A DNA stretch of 64,000 nucleotides from an uncultured Lachnospiraceae bacterium (GCA_910586255.1 CAJUHR010000007.1:1-64000); one strand, 5' to 3'; shown: positions 8,403-18,006, counted from the first letter of the stretch. Notes: generated by a model not told the origin, from the sequence alone. A program made the numbers and translations.

Positions 8403-9707
8403 CTATCCTTTTCTCCTGGATCTCTTCCCCGCAAAATAAAAGATCCAGGCTCCCGCCACAAATCCTCCCGCCATCACTGCCATGAGCATGAGATAGGCCA
8501 GGGAAGCTCCCCGGATGCCCTGACTTTCCACAAGGGCCGGGGCCAGCACTGCAGCCAGCCCGGTCATCACCACATAGATTCCAAAAATCACCGTCTGTCT
8601 GCGGAGAATCACCAGCACATAGTAATAGAGATTCAATATGGCATAAAATCCTCCACCCAGCACCACGATCACAAAGGGCCCATGATACCGGATCAGACTG
8701 CCTTCATAGGACGCCCCCAAGAGCTTCTCCATGATTGCCAGAACCGGCCCTCCCAGAATCCAGGTCAAGGACACGGCCAGAACGCTTAAGGCTCCAATCA
8801 GAGCCGAAATTCTTCCCAGCATCCGGACAAACCGTCCGTACCGCGCCTGATTCCAGTAATCGGTCAGATAGGTGAGAACCGGACGAATCACAAAACCGGC
8901 CGCCAGATTTATGACGGATGTGGGCATAAAGATCACATTAAAATATCCCGAAGCCACATCGTCCATGCGGGCATCTATGGCATATTTGGCGGCGGAAAAA
9001 ATATAAAAATCAAGAAACACAGACACAAAGAGCAGCAATGTGGCCCCGGTCAGGGGAGCCATCCGCGCCATGCTTCCTTCCATGTCCACCCCGGAAAGCC
9101 GTCTCAGCACCGGAACATCAAATACAAGCACGCCGGCCGCCTGAGCCGCCACCGCCGCCCTGCAAGCCATAAGCAGAGAGCATCCCCCTGTCAGCGCCGC
9201 CAGAAACACTCCCACAGACAGAATAGTGCGAAAGGTGTTGGACTTTCCTGTCAAGTGGAGATGGCCGGCCCGCTGAAATTCCGACTCGTACACATCTGCC
9301 AGCCCGTCTATGACCTTATAGCACACCAGGAGAAAAATAATCCTGGCCTTCTCCGGGGAATATCCGCTGAAAAGCAGATATCCGGCTCCTCCCAAAAGAG
9401 CCGCGCCGCAGGTCAGATACCGGTGAAGCCGGTAATCTCCAAACCGGTATTCCCGGGCTCCGTCCGTCACCTGAAAGGGCCGGATTCCAAAGTAGGCAAG
9501 GATAAACATCTGCTGTCCGAAGGTGCTGAATCCAAAGGCAAAGACTCCGCCCTGGTCCTTTCCCACAATCCGCATAACCAAAAAGGAGAGAACCATACTG
9601 GCAAAGGCATAGAAAAAGCTTCCCGCCATGTTCCAGATAATATTCTGTTTTTCCCTGTTAGCGCCTGTTTTCATAAGAAAGGCTGCCCATCTGTCCATGA
9701 TGCCCAT
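8403..9707 (-). CDS. Wzx-like polysaccharide flippase (first of two)
   Basis: About 434 residues with 12 or so membrane helices and the general layout of MOP-superfamily flippases, which move lipid-linked oligosaccharides across the membrane. The start at 9707 (MGIMDRW) is preceded by CAGGAG at a 7-nt spacing. The longer frame to 9767 overlaps the upstream gene and lacks such a site. Sequence similarity to the second flippase in the operon (12688-14154) is low by eye, so this is not a recent duplication. The family call rests on hydrophobic pattern and context more than on a signature motif. Confidence 0.78.
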   Translation of the reverse strand: MGIMDRWAAFLMKTGANREKQNIIWNMAGSFFYAFASMVLSFLVMRIVGKDQGGVFAFGFSTFGQQMFILAYFGIRPFQVTDGAREYRFGDYRLHRYLTCGAALLGGAGYLLFSGYSPEKARIIFLLVCYKVIDGLADVYESEFQRAGHLHLTGKSNTFRTILSVGVFLAALTGGCSLLMACRAAVAAQAAGVLVFDVPVLRRLSGVDMEGSMARMAPLTGATLLLFVSVFLDFYIFSAAKYAIDARMDDVASGYFNVIFMPTSVINLAAGFVIRPVLTYLTDYWNQARYGRFVRMLGRISALIGALSVLAVSLTWILGGPVLAIMEKLLGASYEGSLIRYHGPFVIVVLGGGFYAILNLYYYVLVILRRQTVIFGIYVVMTGLAAVLAPALVESQGIRGASLAYLMLMAVMAGGFVAGAWIFYFAGKRSRRKG

Positions 9708-9741
9708 ATCCTGTCTCCTGACCGTAAAAAACCTGTTTTGT

Positions 9742-10470
9742 TTATAGCCTGTCCAAATCATTGCCATGCATGTCCGACCGGCTGCGGAAATTCTGCACCA
9801 GAAGGATAGACAGGAGCATCCGCATCATATACTTTGCCGCCACTGCAGGCTTCAGATAGCTCTCCCCCCCTAACCGCTCGCCGATCACCACCGGGATCTC
9901 CGCCACCCTTGCCCCCTGCTTTATCAGATAGGACACCGTGTCGGGCTCCGGCCCGTAATTAAGCTTTAAGGCAAATTCACCGATCATCCTCCCGTTGAAC
10001 ATCCGCATCCCGGAGGTGGGATCCGCCACCCGGACCCCGGTTGTCAGCCGCACCGCTGCAGACAAAAGGCGGCTTCCCACCATCCGTATGGAGAAATCCT
10101 TAGGCCTGTCCACAAAGCGGCTTCCGATGACAATATCGTATCCCTCGTCCATTTTTTGTTTCATGGGCATGATGTACTGGGGCCGGTGCTGCCCGTCCCC
10201 GTCAAACTGAACCGCGCAGCCGTATCCCCGGTAATAGGCGTACTTCATGCCTGCCTGAAAGCAGCCAGCCAGCCCCAGATTCACCGGCAGATCCATCATG
10301 TGATATCCGCGTCTTTTGCAGATCTCTGCTGTCCGGTCCGTGGAGCCGTCATTGACCACCACATAGTCTAACTCCGGATAATCCTGCACCAGCTCCTCCA
10401 CCACAGTCTCAATGTTGGCCTCCTCATTAAATGCCGGTATGATGACCAGCACCTTGTCTTCATTTTCCAT
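9742..10470 (-). CDS. DPM1-like GT2 glycosyltransferase (polyprenyl-phosphate sugar synthase type)
   Basis: A 242-residue GT2 enzyme. KVLVIIPAFNEEANIE, VVNDGSTDRT and the metal-binding FDGDGQHRP are textbook motifs of dolichyl/undecaprenyl-phosphate sugar synthases. DPTSGMRMFNGRM is another conserved block. It should charge undecaprenyl phosphate with a sugar that GT-C enzymes then use outside the cell, which fits the DUF2142 and DUF2304 genes downstream. It has no C-terminal membrane anchor of its own; the DUF2304 protein may supply one. The 99-nt gap to the aminotransferase gene holds nothing notable. Confidence 0.9.
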   Translation of the reverse strand: MENEDKVLVIIPAFNEEANIETVVEELVQDYPELDYVVVNDGSTDRTAEICKRRGYHMMDLPVNLGLAGCFQAGMKYAYYRGYGCAVQFDGDGQHRPQYIMPMKQKMDEGYDIVIGSRFVDRPKDFSIRMVGSRLLSAAVRLTTGVRVADPTSGMRMFNGRMIGEFALKLNYGPEPDTVSYLIKQGARVAEIPVVIGERLGGESYLKPAVAAKYMMRMLLSILLVQNFRSRSDMHGNDLDRL

Positions 10471-10569
10471 CGCCTGTCTCCTGTCCGCCCTCCTTGGATG
10501 TCTTCATTTCTTCTCTCCGCCTTCCCTGCTCCGCCATGGGACCGGACGGCGCATCCTTTTTAAGCCCTC

Positions 10570-11679
10570 TCATCCCTCCAGGATAATGTCACAGATCATG
10601 TCCACCACATCCGGCTCCAGATCCGCATACAGAGGCAGCGTCAATACCTGTCTGGATATCCGGGCCGCCACCGGCGTTTCCCTCTCGTCAAACTGGTCCC
10701 GGTAACAGGCATAGCTGTTGATGCAGGGATAGAAATATTTTCTGGCATGGATATTATACCGGGCCAGCTCATCAAAAATCCAGTCCCGATCTCTCTTATA
10801 TCCGTCAAACACCACCGGCATATAGGCATAATTTTTGCGCACCCGAGGATTCTCCCTGCACAGGCGGATCCCCTCCACACCCGAAAGCCGTTTTTCATAC
10901 TGTCTGGCAAGCAGCTTTCTCTTCTCAATCTCCCCGTCCACATGGCGCAGATTGCACAGACCCATGGCTGCCTGAAACTCATTCATTTTTCCGTTGGCCC
11001 CCACATACTCTACGGTCTCATATCCGGTGATGCCAAAATTTTTCAGCTCATAGAGCCGGCGGCAAAGCTTCTCGTCCTTAAAGGCCACACCGCCTCCCTC
11101 AATGCTGTTAAACACCTTGGTTGCGTGGAAGCTGAACATGGACACATCGCCAAACTGAGCCGCCCCTTTGCCGTCTAAGGTCTCTCCAAAGGCATGGGCC
11201 GCATCGTATATCACCTTCAATCCGTGCCTTTTTGCAATCTCTTCAATCCTCTCCACATCACAGAAATTCCCGTACACATGAACCGGCACGATGGCTGAGG
11301 TTTTGTCCGTGACTCTCTCCTCAAGCCGTTCTGCGTCCAGGGTATAATCCTCAGGATTGATATCACAAAACACCGGCTTTAACCCGTTTCTCACAATGGC
11401 ATGAGTGGTGGAGGCAAAGCTGAAGGGCGTGGTGATTACCTCCCCCCGAAGCTCCAATGCCTGCAAAGCCAGCTCCAGGGCCATGTGTCCGTTGACAAAC
11501 AGCTCAAAATTCTCCGCCCCCAGATACTCCTTCACCTGGGCCTTAAACCGCTCATGGTAATCTCCCATATTGGTCAGCCAGGCGCTCTCCCACAAAGGCT
11601 TTAGCATTTCCACATATTCTTCTAAGGGCGGCAGGGAGGATCGGGTCACTGCCACCGGTTTTTGTAGTTTTTCTCTCAT
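10570..11679 (-). CDS. DegT/DnrJ/EryC1/StrS-family PLP-dependent sugar aminotransferase
   Basis: This 369-residue enzyme transfers an amino group to a nucleotide-linked keto sugar. The PLP lysine is K188 in FSFHATKVFNS, the cofactor aspartate D159 lies in IYDAAHAFGE, and VHVYGNFCDV is the usual family block. Its start codon overlaps the stop of the ATP-grasp gene by 4 nt, so the two are almost certainly made together. The product would be an amino sugar that could then be acylated or amidated. The keto-sugar substrate cannot be told from sequence. Confidence 0.92.
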   Translation of the reverse strand: MREKLQKPVAVTRSSLPPLEEYVEMLKPLWESAWLTNMGDYHERFKAQVKEYLGAENFELFVNGHMALELALQALELRGEVITTPFSFASTTHAIVRNGLKPVFCDINPEDYTLDAERLEERVTDKTSAIVPVHVYGNFCDVERIEEIAKRHGLKVIYDAAHAFGETLDGKGAAQFGDVSMFSFHATKVFNSIEGGGVAFKDEKLCRRLYELKNFGITGYETVEYVGANGKMNEFQAAMGLCNLRHVDGEIEKRKLLARQYEKRLSGVEGIRLCRENPRVRKNYAYMPVVFDGYKRDRDWIFDELARYNIHARKYFYPCINSYACYRDQFDERETPVAARISRQVLTLPLYADLEPDVVDMICDIILEG

Positions 11680-12683
11680 GTCCGGGTCCCTCTCGTCTCC
11701 ATCCGATGCTCCTGATAGCGCTTCACCAGATACTGTCCTGAGATCTTCCCCAAAGGCTCAATCTCCTGACCGGTAAAGCACCTTAAGTGATTGCCCGGCA
11801 TATCGTAGCCAGCCATACAGGAGAAGGCCACTCCGCCGGAAAAGCGGGGATTACACTCCAGAAAATACCATTGGCCCTCCGCCTTTTCCACAAACTCAAA
11901 ATTCACGCAGCCACAGATTTGAAGGGCCCGGGCAATGTCACTGCACTGATCCTGAAGCCTTTTATCCTCAAACACGTACACCGATGTTCCCGCCCCGTTA
12001 GGCGTCCTTAAATACTCCCTCCTTGGAAGGCTGACCACCGTCTCCGTCTTAGGATCCCTCACCACATCCACGGTAATCACAATACCGGAAATCTCCGGCT
12101 GAACCAGAAAATCCGCCGCCCGGTCCCGGCACCACTCCGCCGCAAACCTCATCTGATAGCTGTCCTTAATCCGCATAAGTCCCTGGCTGCTTCTCCCTGC
12201 CCGGGGCTTTATGATCAGAGGATACTGCAAAAGCTCATATGAGCTGTCCGCCTCCCTCTCCATAACCGTCAAAAGGCTTTCCCCGGGAATCGTCCGGCAC
12301 ACCTTAAGGGGGGCCAGAAAATGCTCCAGACTTCCTTTGTCCCTGCAAAGGCCAATGGTGTCCCTGCCGGAAATACAAAGGGTCACTCCCAGCTTCTCCG
12401 CCTCCTGCCGCCACTCCTGAAGAGCATCCACCTCCACATCGGTCAGCGGTACCACAAAATCCACCTGATTTTCCTCACAGACCTTTCTCAAAAACTCATG
12501 GTACGCCGGCTTATCCGTGGCCATAGGCGCCCTATAAAAGCAATCCACCTCCCCAGATGCCACAATCCACTCTGCCGGATAGATATCACAGCCTAAAACC
12601 CGATACCCTTCCTCCTTGTATCTCCCGATCACTGCCGCCGCCGAAAAGGAGCCGATAGCCGTCACAAACACTGTCTTTTTCAT
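11676..12683 (-). CDS. ATP-grasp ligase-like protein
   Basis: About 335 residues. An N-terminal Rossmann-like domain (KKTVFVTAIGSFSAAAVI) precedes an ATP-grasp fold with the glycine loop IIKPRAGRSSQG and the metal-binding FLECNPRFSGG. Such enzymes use ATP to activate a carboxylate and join it to an amine or thiol. The tight coupling with the downstream aminotransferase suggests that an amino sugar, or an acid destined for it, is the substrate. The start at 12683 has GGGAGG 7 nt upstream. The carbamoyl-phosphate-synthase-like label often given to this family says nothing about function. Confidence 0.82.
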   Translation of the reverse strand: MKKTVFVTAIGSFSAAAVIGRYKEEGYRVLGCDIYPAEWIVASGEVDCFYRAPMATDKPAYHEFLRKVCEENQVDFVVPLTDVEVDALQEWRQEAEKLGVTLCISGRDTIGLCRDKGSLEHFLAPLKVCRTIPGESLLTVMEREADSSYELLQYPLIIKPRAGRSSQGLMRIKDSYQMRFAAEWCRDRAADFLVQPEISGIVITVDVVRDPKTETVVSLPRREYLRTPNGAGTSVYVFEDKRLQDQCSDIARALQICGCVNFEFVEKAEGQWYFLECNPRFSGGVAFSCMAGYDMPGNHLRCFTGQEIEPLGKISGQYLVKRYQEHRMETRGTRT

Positions 12684-12687
12684 CCTT

Positions 12688-14154
12688 TTACCTCCCAAGA
12701 GTTCCCCCTTTAAGCCTTTCCTTTACCATTGTCTCCAGATAGCGAAAGCTCTCCATTCCTGCCAGCCAGGCAAGCACCACATACAGCCCCACGCCGCAAA
12801 AGACCTGAAGGAGAAGCTTTATAACAGGCCCCGTCTCCCCCAAAAAGCAGCCAAAGCCCATGACTCCTCCGCACATAATGGCCGCAAGAAGAGCCGATGG
12901 CATCACATCCATCCACTGATTCCAAATACTGTATCCCAAAAGCTTCCGGTTGGGAGCTCCGTTGACAAAGGTGCAAAGAAAATCCTGCACTGCCTTTATG
13001 GCCACCATCCCATACACAGAAAAGCACATGCCAATGGCCAGGGCCAAAAGACTTAAGGCCTTCTTCACCAGCTCCAGCTTCAGGAAAATATCGCTGCGGC
13101 CCATGGCATTGATTGCCTGGAGATTGGTGATATGAATGGGCCAGAAGCAGTAGGAAATGCACATAATCCGAAGAAAGGGCACGCAGATCATCCACTTCTC
13201 CCCCAAAAGGGCCAGCACCAGAGTGTCCGCCACCGCAAACAGCCCCAACAGCATAGGCAGAGTGACAAAGGAGCTTAAGCGGATCGCCCGCCGCACCATC
13301 TGCCGCACCTGGGCCACATCATCCTGCTTGGAGGAGAAGGCCGGCAGCAACACAGCCTGAATGGCCGCTCCCAGATTGGAGGCAATCAGCTTTGGAAACT
13401 GCTCTCCCCTGCTGTAACTGCCCAGCATTTCTTCATTGTAAATCTTCCCTATAAAAAGGCCGTAGAGATTATTAAAAACCGTATCCAAAAGAGAGGCGCA
13501 CAAAAGCTTCCAGCCAAAGCCAAACATCTCCCTTATCCTCTGTAAGGACCAGACAAGAGACGGTCTCCAGGACACAAACAGAAGCAGCATAAAAGTCAGG
13601 GCAAAATAGTAGATCACCTGCTGGCCCACCATGGCCCACACCCCGCAGCCCTCACAGGCCATCCAGATGCTGATTCCACCGGCAATCACCGAGGCCGCCA
13701 GGGTGGAAAAAAACAGTCCCTTAAATTCCATTTTCCGGGACACATAGGCTGTCTGCACGGAAATCACCGCACCCGGAAAAAGCACAACCGCCAGCACCCG
13801 GACAATCTCTTTAAGCTCCCCAATCTCATAGTAGGAGGCAATGGCAGGGGCCAAAAGATACAAAAAAGCGTACATCACCAGAGCCAGGGCCAGTTCAAAA
13901 TAGCAGACCGATGAGAAGTCTACCTCATCCGCCTGCTTTTTCTGGATCAGGGCTGTGCCGAACCCGCTCTGTACAAATACATTGGCAATGGTGATAAAAA
14001 TCATGATAATCCCCACCACCCCATACTCGGCCGGAGTCAAAAGCCGGGCCAGGATCACCGCAATGGCAAACTGGATCCCCTGAGCTCCGCCATTTTCCAA
14101 AATCTTCCAGAAAAGCCCCCCGACAACCTTTCTTTTCATCTCTTTCTCAGTCAC
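12688..14154 (-). CDS. Wzx/TuaB-like polysaccharide flippase (second of two)
   Basis: A 488-residue membrane protein with about 14 helices. The opening KRKVVGGLFWKILENGGAQG and LLTPAEYGVVGII match the TuaB/WzxC branch of lipid-linked oligosaccharide flippases. It overlaps the upstream glycosyltransferase gene by 4 nt. Together with the flippase at 8403-9707 it gives this operon two candidate exporters, plus an ABC-2 permease at its end. Confidence 0.92.
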   Translation of the reverse strand: MTEKEMKRKVVGGLFWKILENGGAQGIQFAIAVILARLLTPAEYGVVGIIMIFITIANVFVQSGFGTALIQKKQADEVDFSSVCYFELALALVMYAFLYLLAPAIASYYEIGELKEIVRVLAVVLFPGAVISVQTAYVSRKMEFKGLFFSTLAASVIAGGISIWMACEGCGVWAMVGQQVIYYFALTFMLLLFVSWRPSLVWSLQRIREMFGFGWKLLCASLLDTVFNNLYGLFIGKIYNEEMLGSYSRGEQFPKLIASNLGAAIQAVLLPAFSSKQDDVAQVRQMVRRAIRLSSFVTLPMLLGLFAVADTLVLALLGEKWMICVPFLRIMCISYCFWPIHITNLQAINAMGRSDIFLKLELVKKALSLLALAIGMCFSVYGMVAIKAVQDFLCTFVNGAPNRKLLGYSIWNQWMDVMPSALLAAIMCGGVMGFGCFLGETGPVIKLLLQVFCGVGLYVVLAWLAGMESFRYLETMVKERLKGGTLGR

Positions 14155-15140
14155 GATGTACTCCTTGGATGATAAAGCCGCAGCGCCAGATGGTAAAGTC
14201 CCGGCGCAATTGTCTCAAACCGGATAAAAAACCGGGTCCGGATATTCAGCTCCTTATAAAACCGGCGGTTTTTCGCCGCCAGCACCTGTCCGTACTGTCT
14301 GGTATTGACCTGGGTCAGAAAACGGATTCGGGCCGCCGCCCGCGCCGCCGCCTTGTGAAAGCGCCCATCTGTCTCCCGGTCAAAGCTTTTGTACATTTCC
14401 TTCATCTGATGATAGTATTGCTCCTGTTTCCTCTCATAATCCCCCTGCTTCATAAAAGTTGTCCAGGAGGAGGCGCCCCCCAGACGGTATACGCACATGG
14501 GGCGGTCCATGTAATAAGCCCACCCTCTTGCGGCTGCCATCAGCTGTAGGGGAATATCCGCTAAGGGAGCATTGACGTAAAAATCCGGCAGCTCCTTTAC
14601 CATGTCCGTCCGAAACAAAAGCGATGCGGTGGGATATCCGGAGGTCTTGTCTATGATCTCCTCCGGCATTACCTTCCGGCTCCTTTTATAAGGCCGCATT
14701 TTCCGCTCCGTAAGCGCCCGCCCCAGAACGTCAATCCGGGCGCTGTGAAACACCAGAGAACACTCCGGATGCCTCTCCATAAAATCCACCTGCCGCTGCA
14801 GCTTATGAGGATCTGTCCAGCAGTCGTCTCCCTCACACATGGCAATATATCGCCCTCTGGCCCGGGGAAAATTGTAGGTGCCGCTGACATTGTAAAGACC
14901 CTTTGCATACTGATTCTCTGTCTGGAGAATCGGGCGGATCCGGCGGGGATACGCTTTTGCGTACTCCCGGATAATCTCTGCCGTGCCGTCTGTGGAGGCG
15001 TCATCGTGAATCAGCACCTCATAGGGAAAGGAGGTTTTTTGGCCCAGAAAACCGTCTAAGGCATCCCGGATGTAGGGCTCTTGATTGTAGGTGATGCAGC
15101 AGATGCTGACCACTATATCCTTTTGCTTTTCAAGCTCCAT
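14151..15140 (-). CDS. GT2 glycosyltransferase, first gene of the polysaccharide operon
   Basis: A 329-residue GT2 enzyme. It opens VVSICCITYNQEPYIRDALDG, followed by IHDDASTDGTAEII and the metal-binding CEGDDCW. The GDDCW variant is frequent in Firmicute capsule loci. A well-formed promoter lies 44 nt upstream of the ATG, and the next ten genes follow on the same strand with short gaps or overlaps, so this gene defines the 5' end of the operon. Its sugar specificity is not readable. Confidence 0.9.
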   Translation of the reverse strand: MELEKQKDIVVSICCITYNQEPYIRDALDGFLGQKTSFPYEVLIHDDASTDGTAEIIREYAKAYPRRIRPILQTENQYAKGLYNVSGTYNFPRARGRYIAMCEGDDCWTDPHKLQRQVDFMERHPECSLVFHSARIDVLGRALTERKMRPYKRSRKVMPEEIIDKTSGYPTASLLFRTDMVKELPDFYVNAPLADIPLQLMAAARGWAYYMDRPMCVYRLGGASSWTTFMKQGDYERKQEQYYHQMKEMYKSFDRETDGRFHKAAARAAARIRFLTQVNTRQYGQVLAAKNRRFYKELNIRTRFFIRFETIAPGLYHLALRLYHPRSTS

Positions 15141-15183
15141 TCTGTCTCCTCAAAAGATTACTTTTTCCTTACCAATAGCTTTC

Positions 15184-15212
15184 ATTTTACAATATCCGGC
15201 AGGAATTGTAAA
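15184..15212 (-). promoter_or_regulatory. Sigma-A type promoter of the polysaccharide operon
   Basis: On the minus strand, -35 TTTACA (15207-15212) and -10 TAAAAT (15184-15189) are separated by exactly 17 nt. Transcription would begin near 15177 and give a leader of about 37 nt carrying GAGGAG before the ATG at 15140. The divergent L,D-transpeptidase gene must have its own promoter in 15213-15300; I could not fix its boxes. Confidence 0.7.
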
Positions 15213-15316
15213 TCCTATATGGTATTTTTCGATTAAATGTGGTAGATTATAGATATGGTTTTGCCAGCAGACTTAATCTGGCTACCTATAAAGCAGACAA
15301 CAGGAGGTTACTACCA

Positions 15317-17065
15317 ATGAACCGACATTTAAAATTCCGGCGGACTCTCTTTCTCTCCGGGATCCTTATTGCGAATCTGACATTCGCTGCCCATGCAACC
15401 CAAGGCGAGGCCATCTCTCCCTTTCAGATTTCACAGACCGAGCAGGCTTCCGCCGGAGAGGCTCCCCATATGAGTTCCTCGGAAAGCGAGCAGGGCTCCC
15501 AGACCGTTGTGGCCGGCGGTTCCCGGACAATCGAGGCCGGCAGCTCCCAGGCCGCCGAAACCGGAGGCCCCGGCGGCGCAGGCTCTCAGACCATTACCGC
15601 AGGCCAGCCTCAGACCGGAGGGCCGGGGGAGACAAGCCAGGGCGCGGCTCCCAGCCAGGGCGGCCAGACCGTCCGCCCGGACGATGGGTCCGGCACACCA
15701 ACAGCCCCTGAGACCACCGGACAGGAGGCGGCTCCGCCCGAGACCGGTGATTCCGAGACATCCGGACAGGAGGCAGACCCCGGACTGATGCCTGTGACAG
15801 AGGAGGAGGCCAGAGAAAATGCGGAAGGCGCTCTCCCGGACGGACATCCCCTGGCGGTTCCCAAAAGAGAACCCCGACTTCAGGCCACGGTTCTTCCCTG
15901 TGACGCTGCAGCATGGTCCCAGCCCTTTGTCAATGACCAGTGGTGCAGCGCGGACGACCGCCCCTTCTACTCCATCTCAATCTTTGTGGAGCAGATCATC
16001 GGCAATATCCATTACCGGGCCTACACTTCCTCAAACGGCTGGACCAGGTGGGTTATGAACGGACAGCAGACCCCCATTCCCGCGGACCACGCCCCCATTG
16101 AGGCCATTCAGCTCCGCTTCAGCGGCGCCGTAAACAATGACTATGACCTCTATTACACCACCCGCCTCAGCGATGGACGGGAGACAGGATGGGCGCGAAA
16201 CGGCCTCTCCGCCGGGGTCATGAATCAGGGACCCTACTTAGCTGGTTTCCGCATGGCATTTTTCCGCAAGGACGATGCCCCCAACATCACGGTGGATGAT
16301 TCCGCCCTGGTTTCCGCCCATGCAGACGGCATTCAGTACATAGACGGAAGCCTGCGCTACATCCACGGAGACGGCTCCAACTTTACCGGTTGGGGATGGG
16401 TCGGCGGACAGCGCTATTACTTCAATGATTCCTATCCGGTTACCGGATGGCAGTATATTGACGGCTACAAGTATTACTTTGACGAGGACGGAAAGCTGCT
16501 CACGGATCTGGAGCCGGTTATCGGCGCCGAAGGCCCCTTCCTGATCCGCATCAACAAAGAGATGAACTGTATGACCGTCTATGTTCAGGACGGAGCCAAC
16601 GGCTATATTATCCCCTTAAAGACCTTCTTGACCTCCTGCGGCGATGACACGCCTCTGGGAACCTTCAAGACTCCGGAAAAATACCGCTGGCGGCTGATGA
16701 TCCACGATTTGTATACCCAGTATGCCACCCGCCTGGGATCCGGGCTGCCCATCCTGATGCATTCCATCATTTACGATGCGCCCAATCCCTTCTCCGTATG
16801 GGCCAGCACCTACAATCACATGGGTATCGCCCGATCGGCCGGATGTATCCGTCTGACCACGGCTGACTCCAAGTGGATCTATGACCACTGTCCTTTGGGC
16901 ACCACGGTGGAGGTTTACAACAGCCCCATTCCCGGTCCCTATGAGCGTCCTGCCATTGAGAAGGAGATTCCCTTTGAGCAGACCTGGGATCCCACAGACC
17001 CCAATGTGACCGAGGAGGCAAAGGCTCAGGCTACTGCCAGTATTTTGGCTAAGTTCGGATATTAA
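15317..17065 (+). CDS. Secreted L,D-transpeptidase with ChW-like and wall-binding repeats
   Basis: About 582 residues from the ATG at 15317, which has AGGAGG 9 nt upstream; the earlier in-frame starts lack one. Order: signal peptide ending near AHATQ; a Pro/Glu/Gly/Thr-rich linker; a ChW-like module (residues ~195-300, conserved Gly-Trp pairs); two choline/wall-binding type repeats (RYYFNDSYPVTGWQYIDG); and a C-terminal YkuD catalytic domain from about residue 405. The active-site stretch HMGIARSAGCIRL places His501 and Cys510. The enzyme would form 3-3 cross-links or attach proteins to peptidoglycan. It is transcribed alone and divergently from the glycan operon. Confidence 0.93.
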   Translation: MNRHLKFRRTLFLSGILIANLTFAAHATQGEAISPFQISQTEQASAGEAPHMSSSESEQGSQTVVAGGSRTIEAGSSQAAETGGPGGAGSQTITAGQPQTGGPGETSQGAAPSQGGQTVRPDDGSGTPTAPETTGQEAAPPETGDSETSGQEADPGLMPVTEEEARENAEGALPDGHPLAVPKREPRLQATVLPCDAAAWSQPFVNDQWCSADDRPFYSISIFVEQIIGNIHYRAYTSSNGWTRWVMNGQQTPIPADHAPIEAIQLRFSGAVNNDYDLYYTTRLSDGRETGWARNGLSAGVMNQGPYLAGFRMAFFRKDDAPNITVDDSALVSAHADGIQYIDGSLRYIHGDGSNFTGWGWVGGQRYYFNDSYPVTGWQYIDGYKYYFDEDGKLLTDLEPVIGAEGPFLIRINKEMNCMTVYVQDGANGYIIPLKTFLTSCGDDTPLGTFKTPEKYRWRLMIHDLYTQYATRLGSGLPILMHSIIYDAPNPFSVWASTYNHMGIARSAGCIRLTTADSKWIYDHCPLGTTVEVYNSPIPGPYERPAIEKEIPFEQTWDPTDPNVTEEAKAQATASILAKFGY

Positions 17066-17112
17066 AATAAGAATGTGCTCCCCACAGGCGCACAAATTAA
17101 GCAGAGAAGAAA

Positions 17113-17152
17113 AGGAGACAATGGCTCACACAAGCCATTGCCTCCCTTTTTT
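17113..17152 (+). terminator. Terminator of the L,D-transpeptidase gene
   Basis: The stem GGAGACAATGGC pairs with GCCATTGCCTCC around a CACACAA loop and is followed by TTTTTT. It lies 48 nt after the stop codon and 39 nt before the convergent aldolase gene end. Confidence 0.85.
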
Positions 17153-17190
17153 ATGCCCTTTTTTGACAGTCTCATCCCTTTGATGTGCTT

Positions 17191-18006
17191 CTATTTTCTT
17201 TCATCATCTTCCCTGCTGGGAATCACTACATTACTATAAATGTCCTTGAGCGTATTGCGGAAATTGGTTATGTCATTTCTCAAAATTGCCATTCTCAGGC
17301 CGTTGTCCTTCATTTCTTTTATTCTGTCATAGGTCGGCGGCGCAACCGGTCCCATCAGGGGAATCCCATGCTCCTTTGCTGCCTTATATAACTTCTCAAA
17401 TCTTGTCTTCACCTCCGGCATATCCAGATTATAGCAGTCCGGCTTTCCAAGGGACAGGGACAGATCGGATGGCCCTAAGTTGACCATATCCAGTCCCGGA
17501 ACAGACAGTATCTCTTCCATATTGTCGAAAAATTCAGGATCCTCCGCCAATGCCACACAGAGAGTATTTTCATTGGACCACTTGATGAAATCCTGGTAGC
17601 TGTAATCCTCATCACATCCGTAATGGGCCGCCCTTACATCGCTGCACGCGCCTCTCACACCGTAAGGCGGGAATTTTGCCGCGCGGACCATCTGACGAAC
17701 GTCCTCTGCAGTGCGGCAGTGAGGAACTACCACTGCATCTGCCCCGAACTCAAATGCCTGACGGATCATAACCTCATCATTTGCTTTTACACGGCACACA
17801 ACACCAAGGCCGGCTTCATTTGCAATCGCGATCAAATCCCGCAGCTCCGATGCAACCGGAACCGGAGTATGCTCCGTCTCAAGAAAAATAAAATCAAATC
17901 CGCAGTAGCCGATCATCTCAATGATAGCAGCGCTCTGGGAAAATACTCCCATCCCGCACAATGTCTTCCCCTCTGCCAGTTTTTTCTTAATAATGTTCTC
18001 TCTCAT
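17191..18006 (-). CDS. HpcH/HpaI-family class II pyruvate aldolase
   Basis: A 271-residue metal-dependent aldolase that would cleave a 2-keto-3-deoxy sugar acid to pyruvate and an aldehyde. Family landmarks: FLETEHTPV with the catalytic His, CRVKANDEV, VVPHCRTAEDV, ALAEDPEFF and LGPSDLSLSLG with the metal acidic residues. The start at 18006 (MRENII) has GGAGG 7 nt upstream; the ORF extends 15 codons further without a site. It is the last gene of a TRAP operon whose first gene is a different, Schiff-base aldolase. The two may act on different epimers or chain lengths. Confidence 0.88.
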   Translation of the reverse strand: MRENIIKKKLAEGKTLCGMGVFSQSAAIIEMIGYCGFDFIFLETEHTPVPVASELRDLIAIANEAGLGVVCRVKANDEVMIRQAFEFGADAVVVPHCRTAEDVRQMVRAAKFPPYGVRGACSDVRAAHYGCDEDYSYQDFIKWSNENTLCVALAEDPEFFDNMEEILSVPGLDMVNLGPSDLSLSLGKPDCYNLDMPEVKTRFEKLYKAAKEHGIPLMGPVAPPTYDRIKEMKDNGLRMAILRNDITNFRNTLKDIYSNVVIPSREDDERK

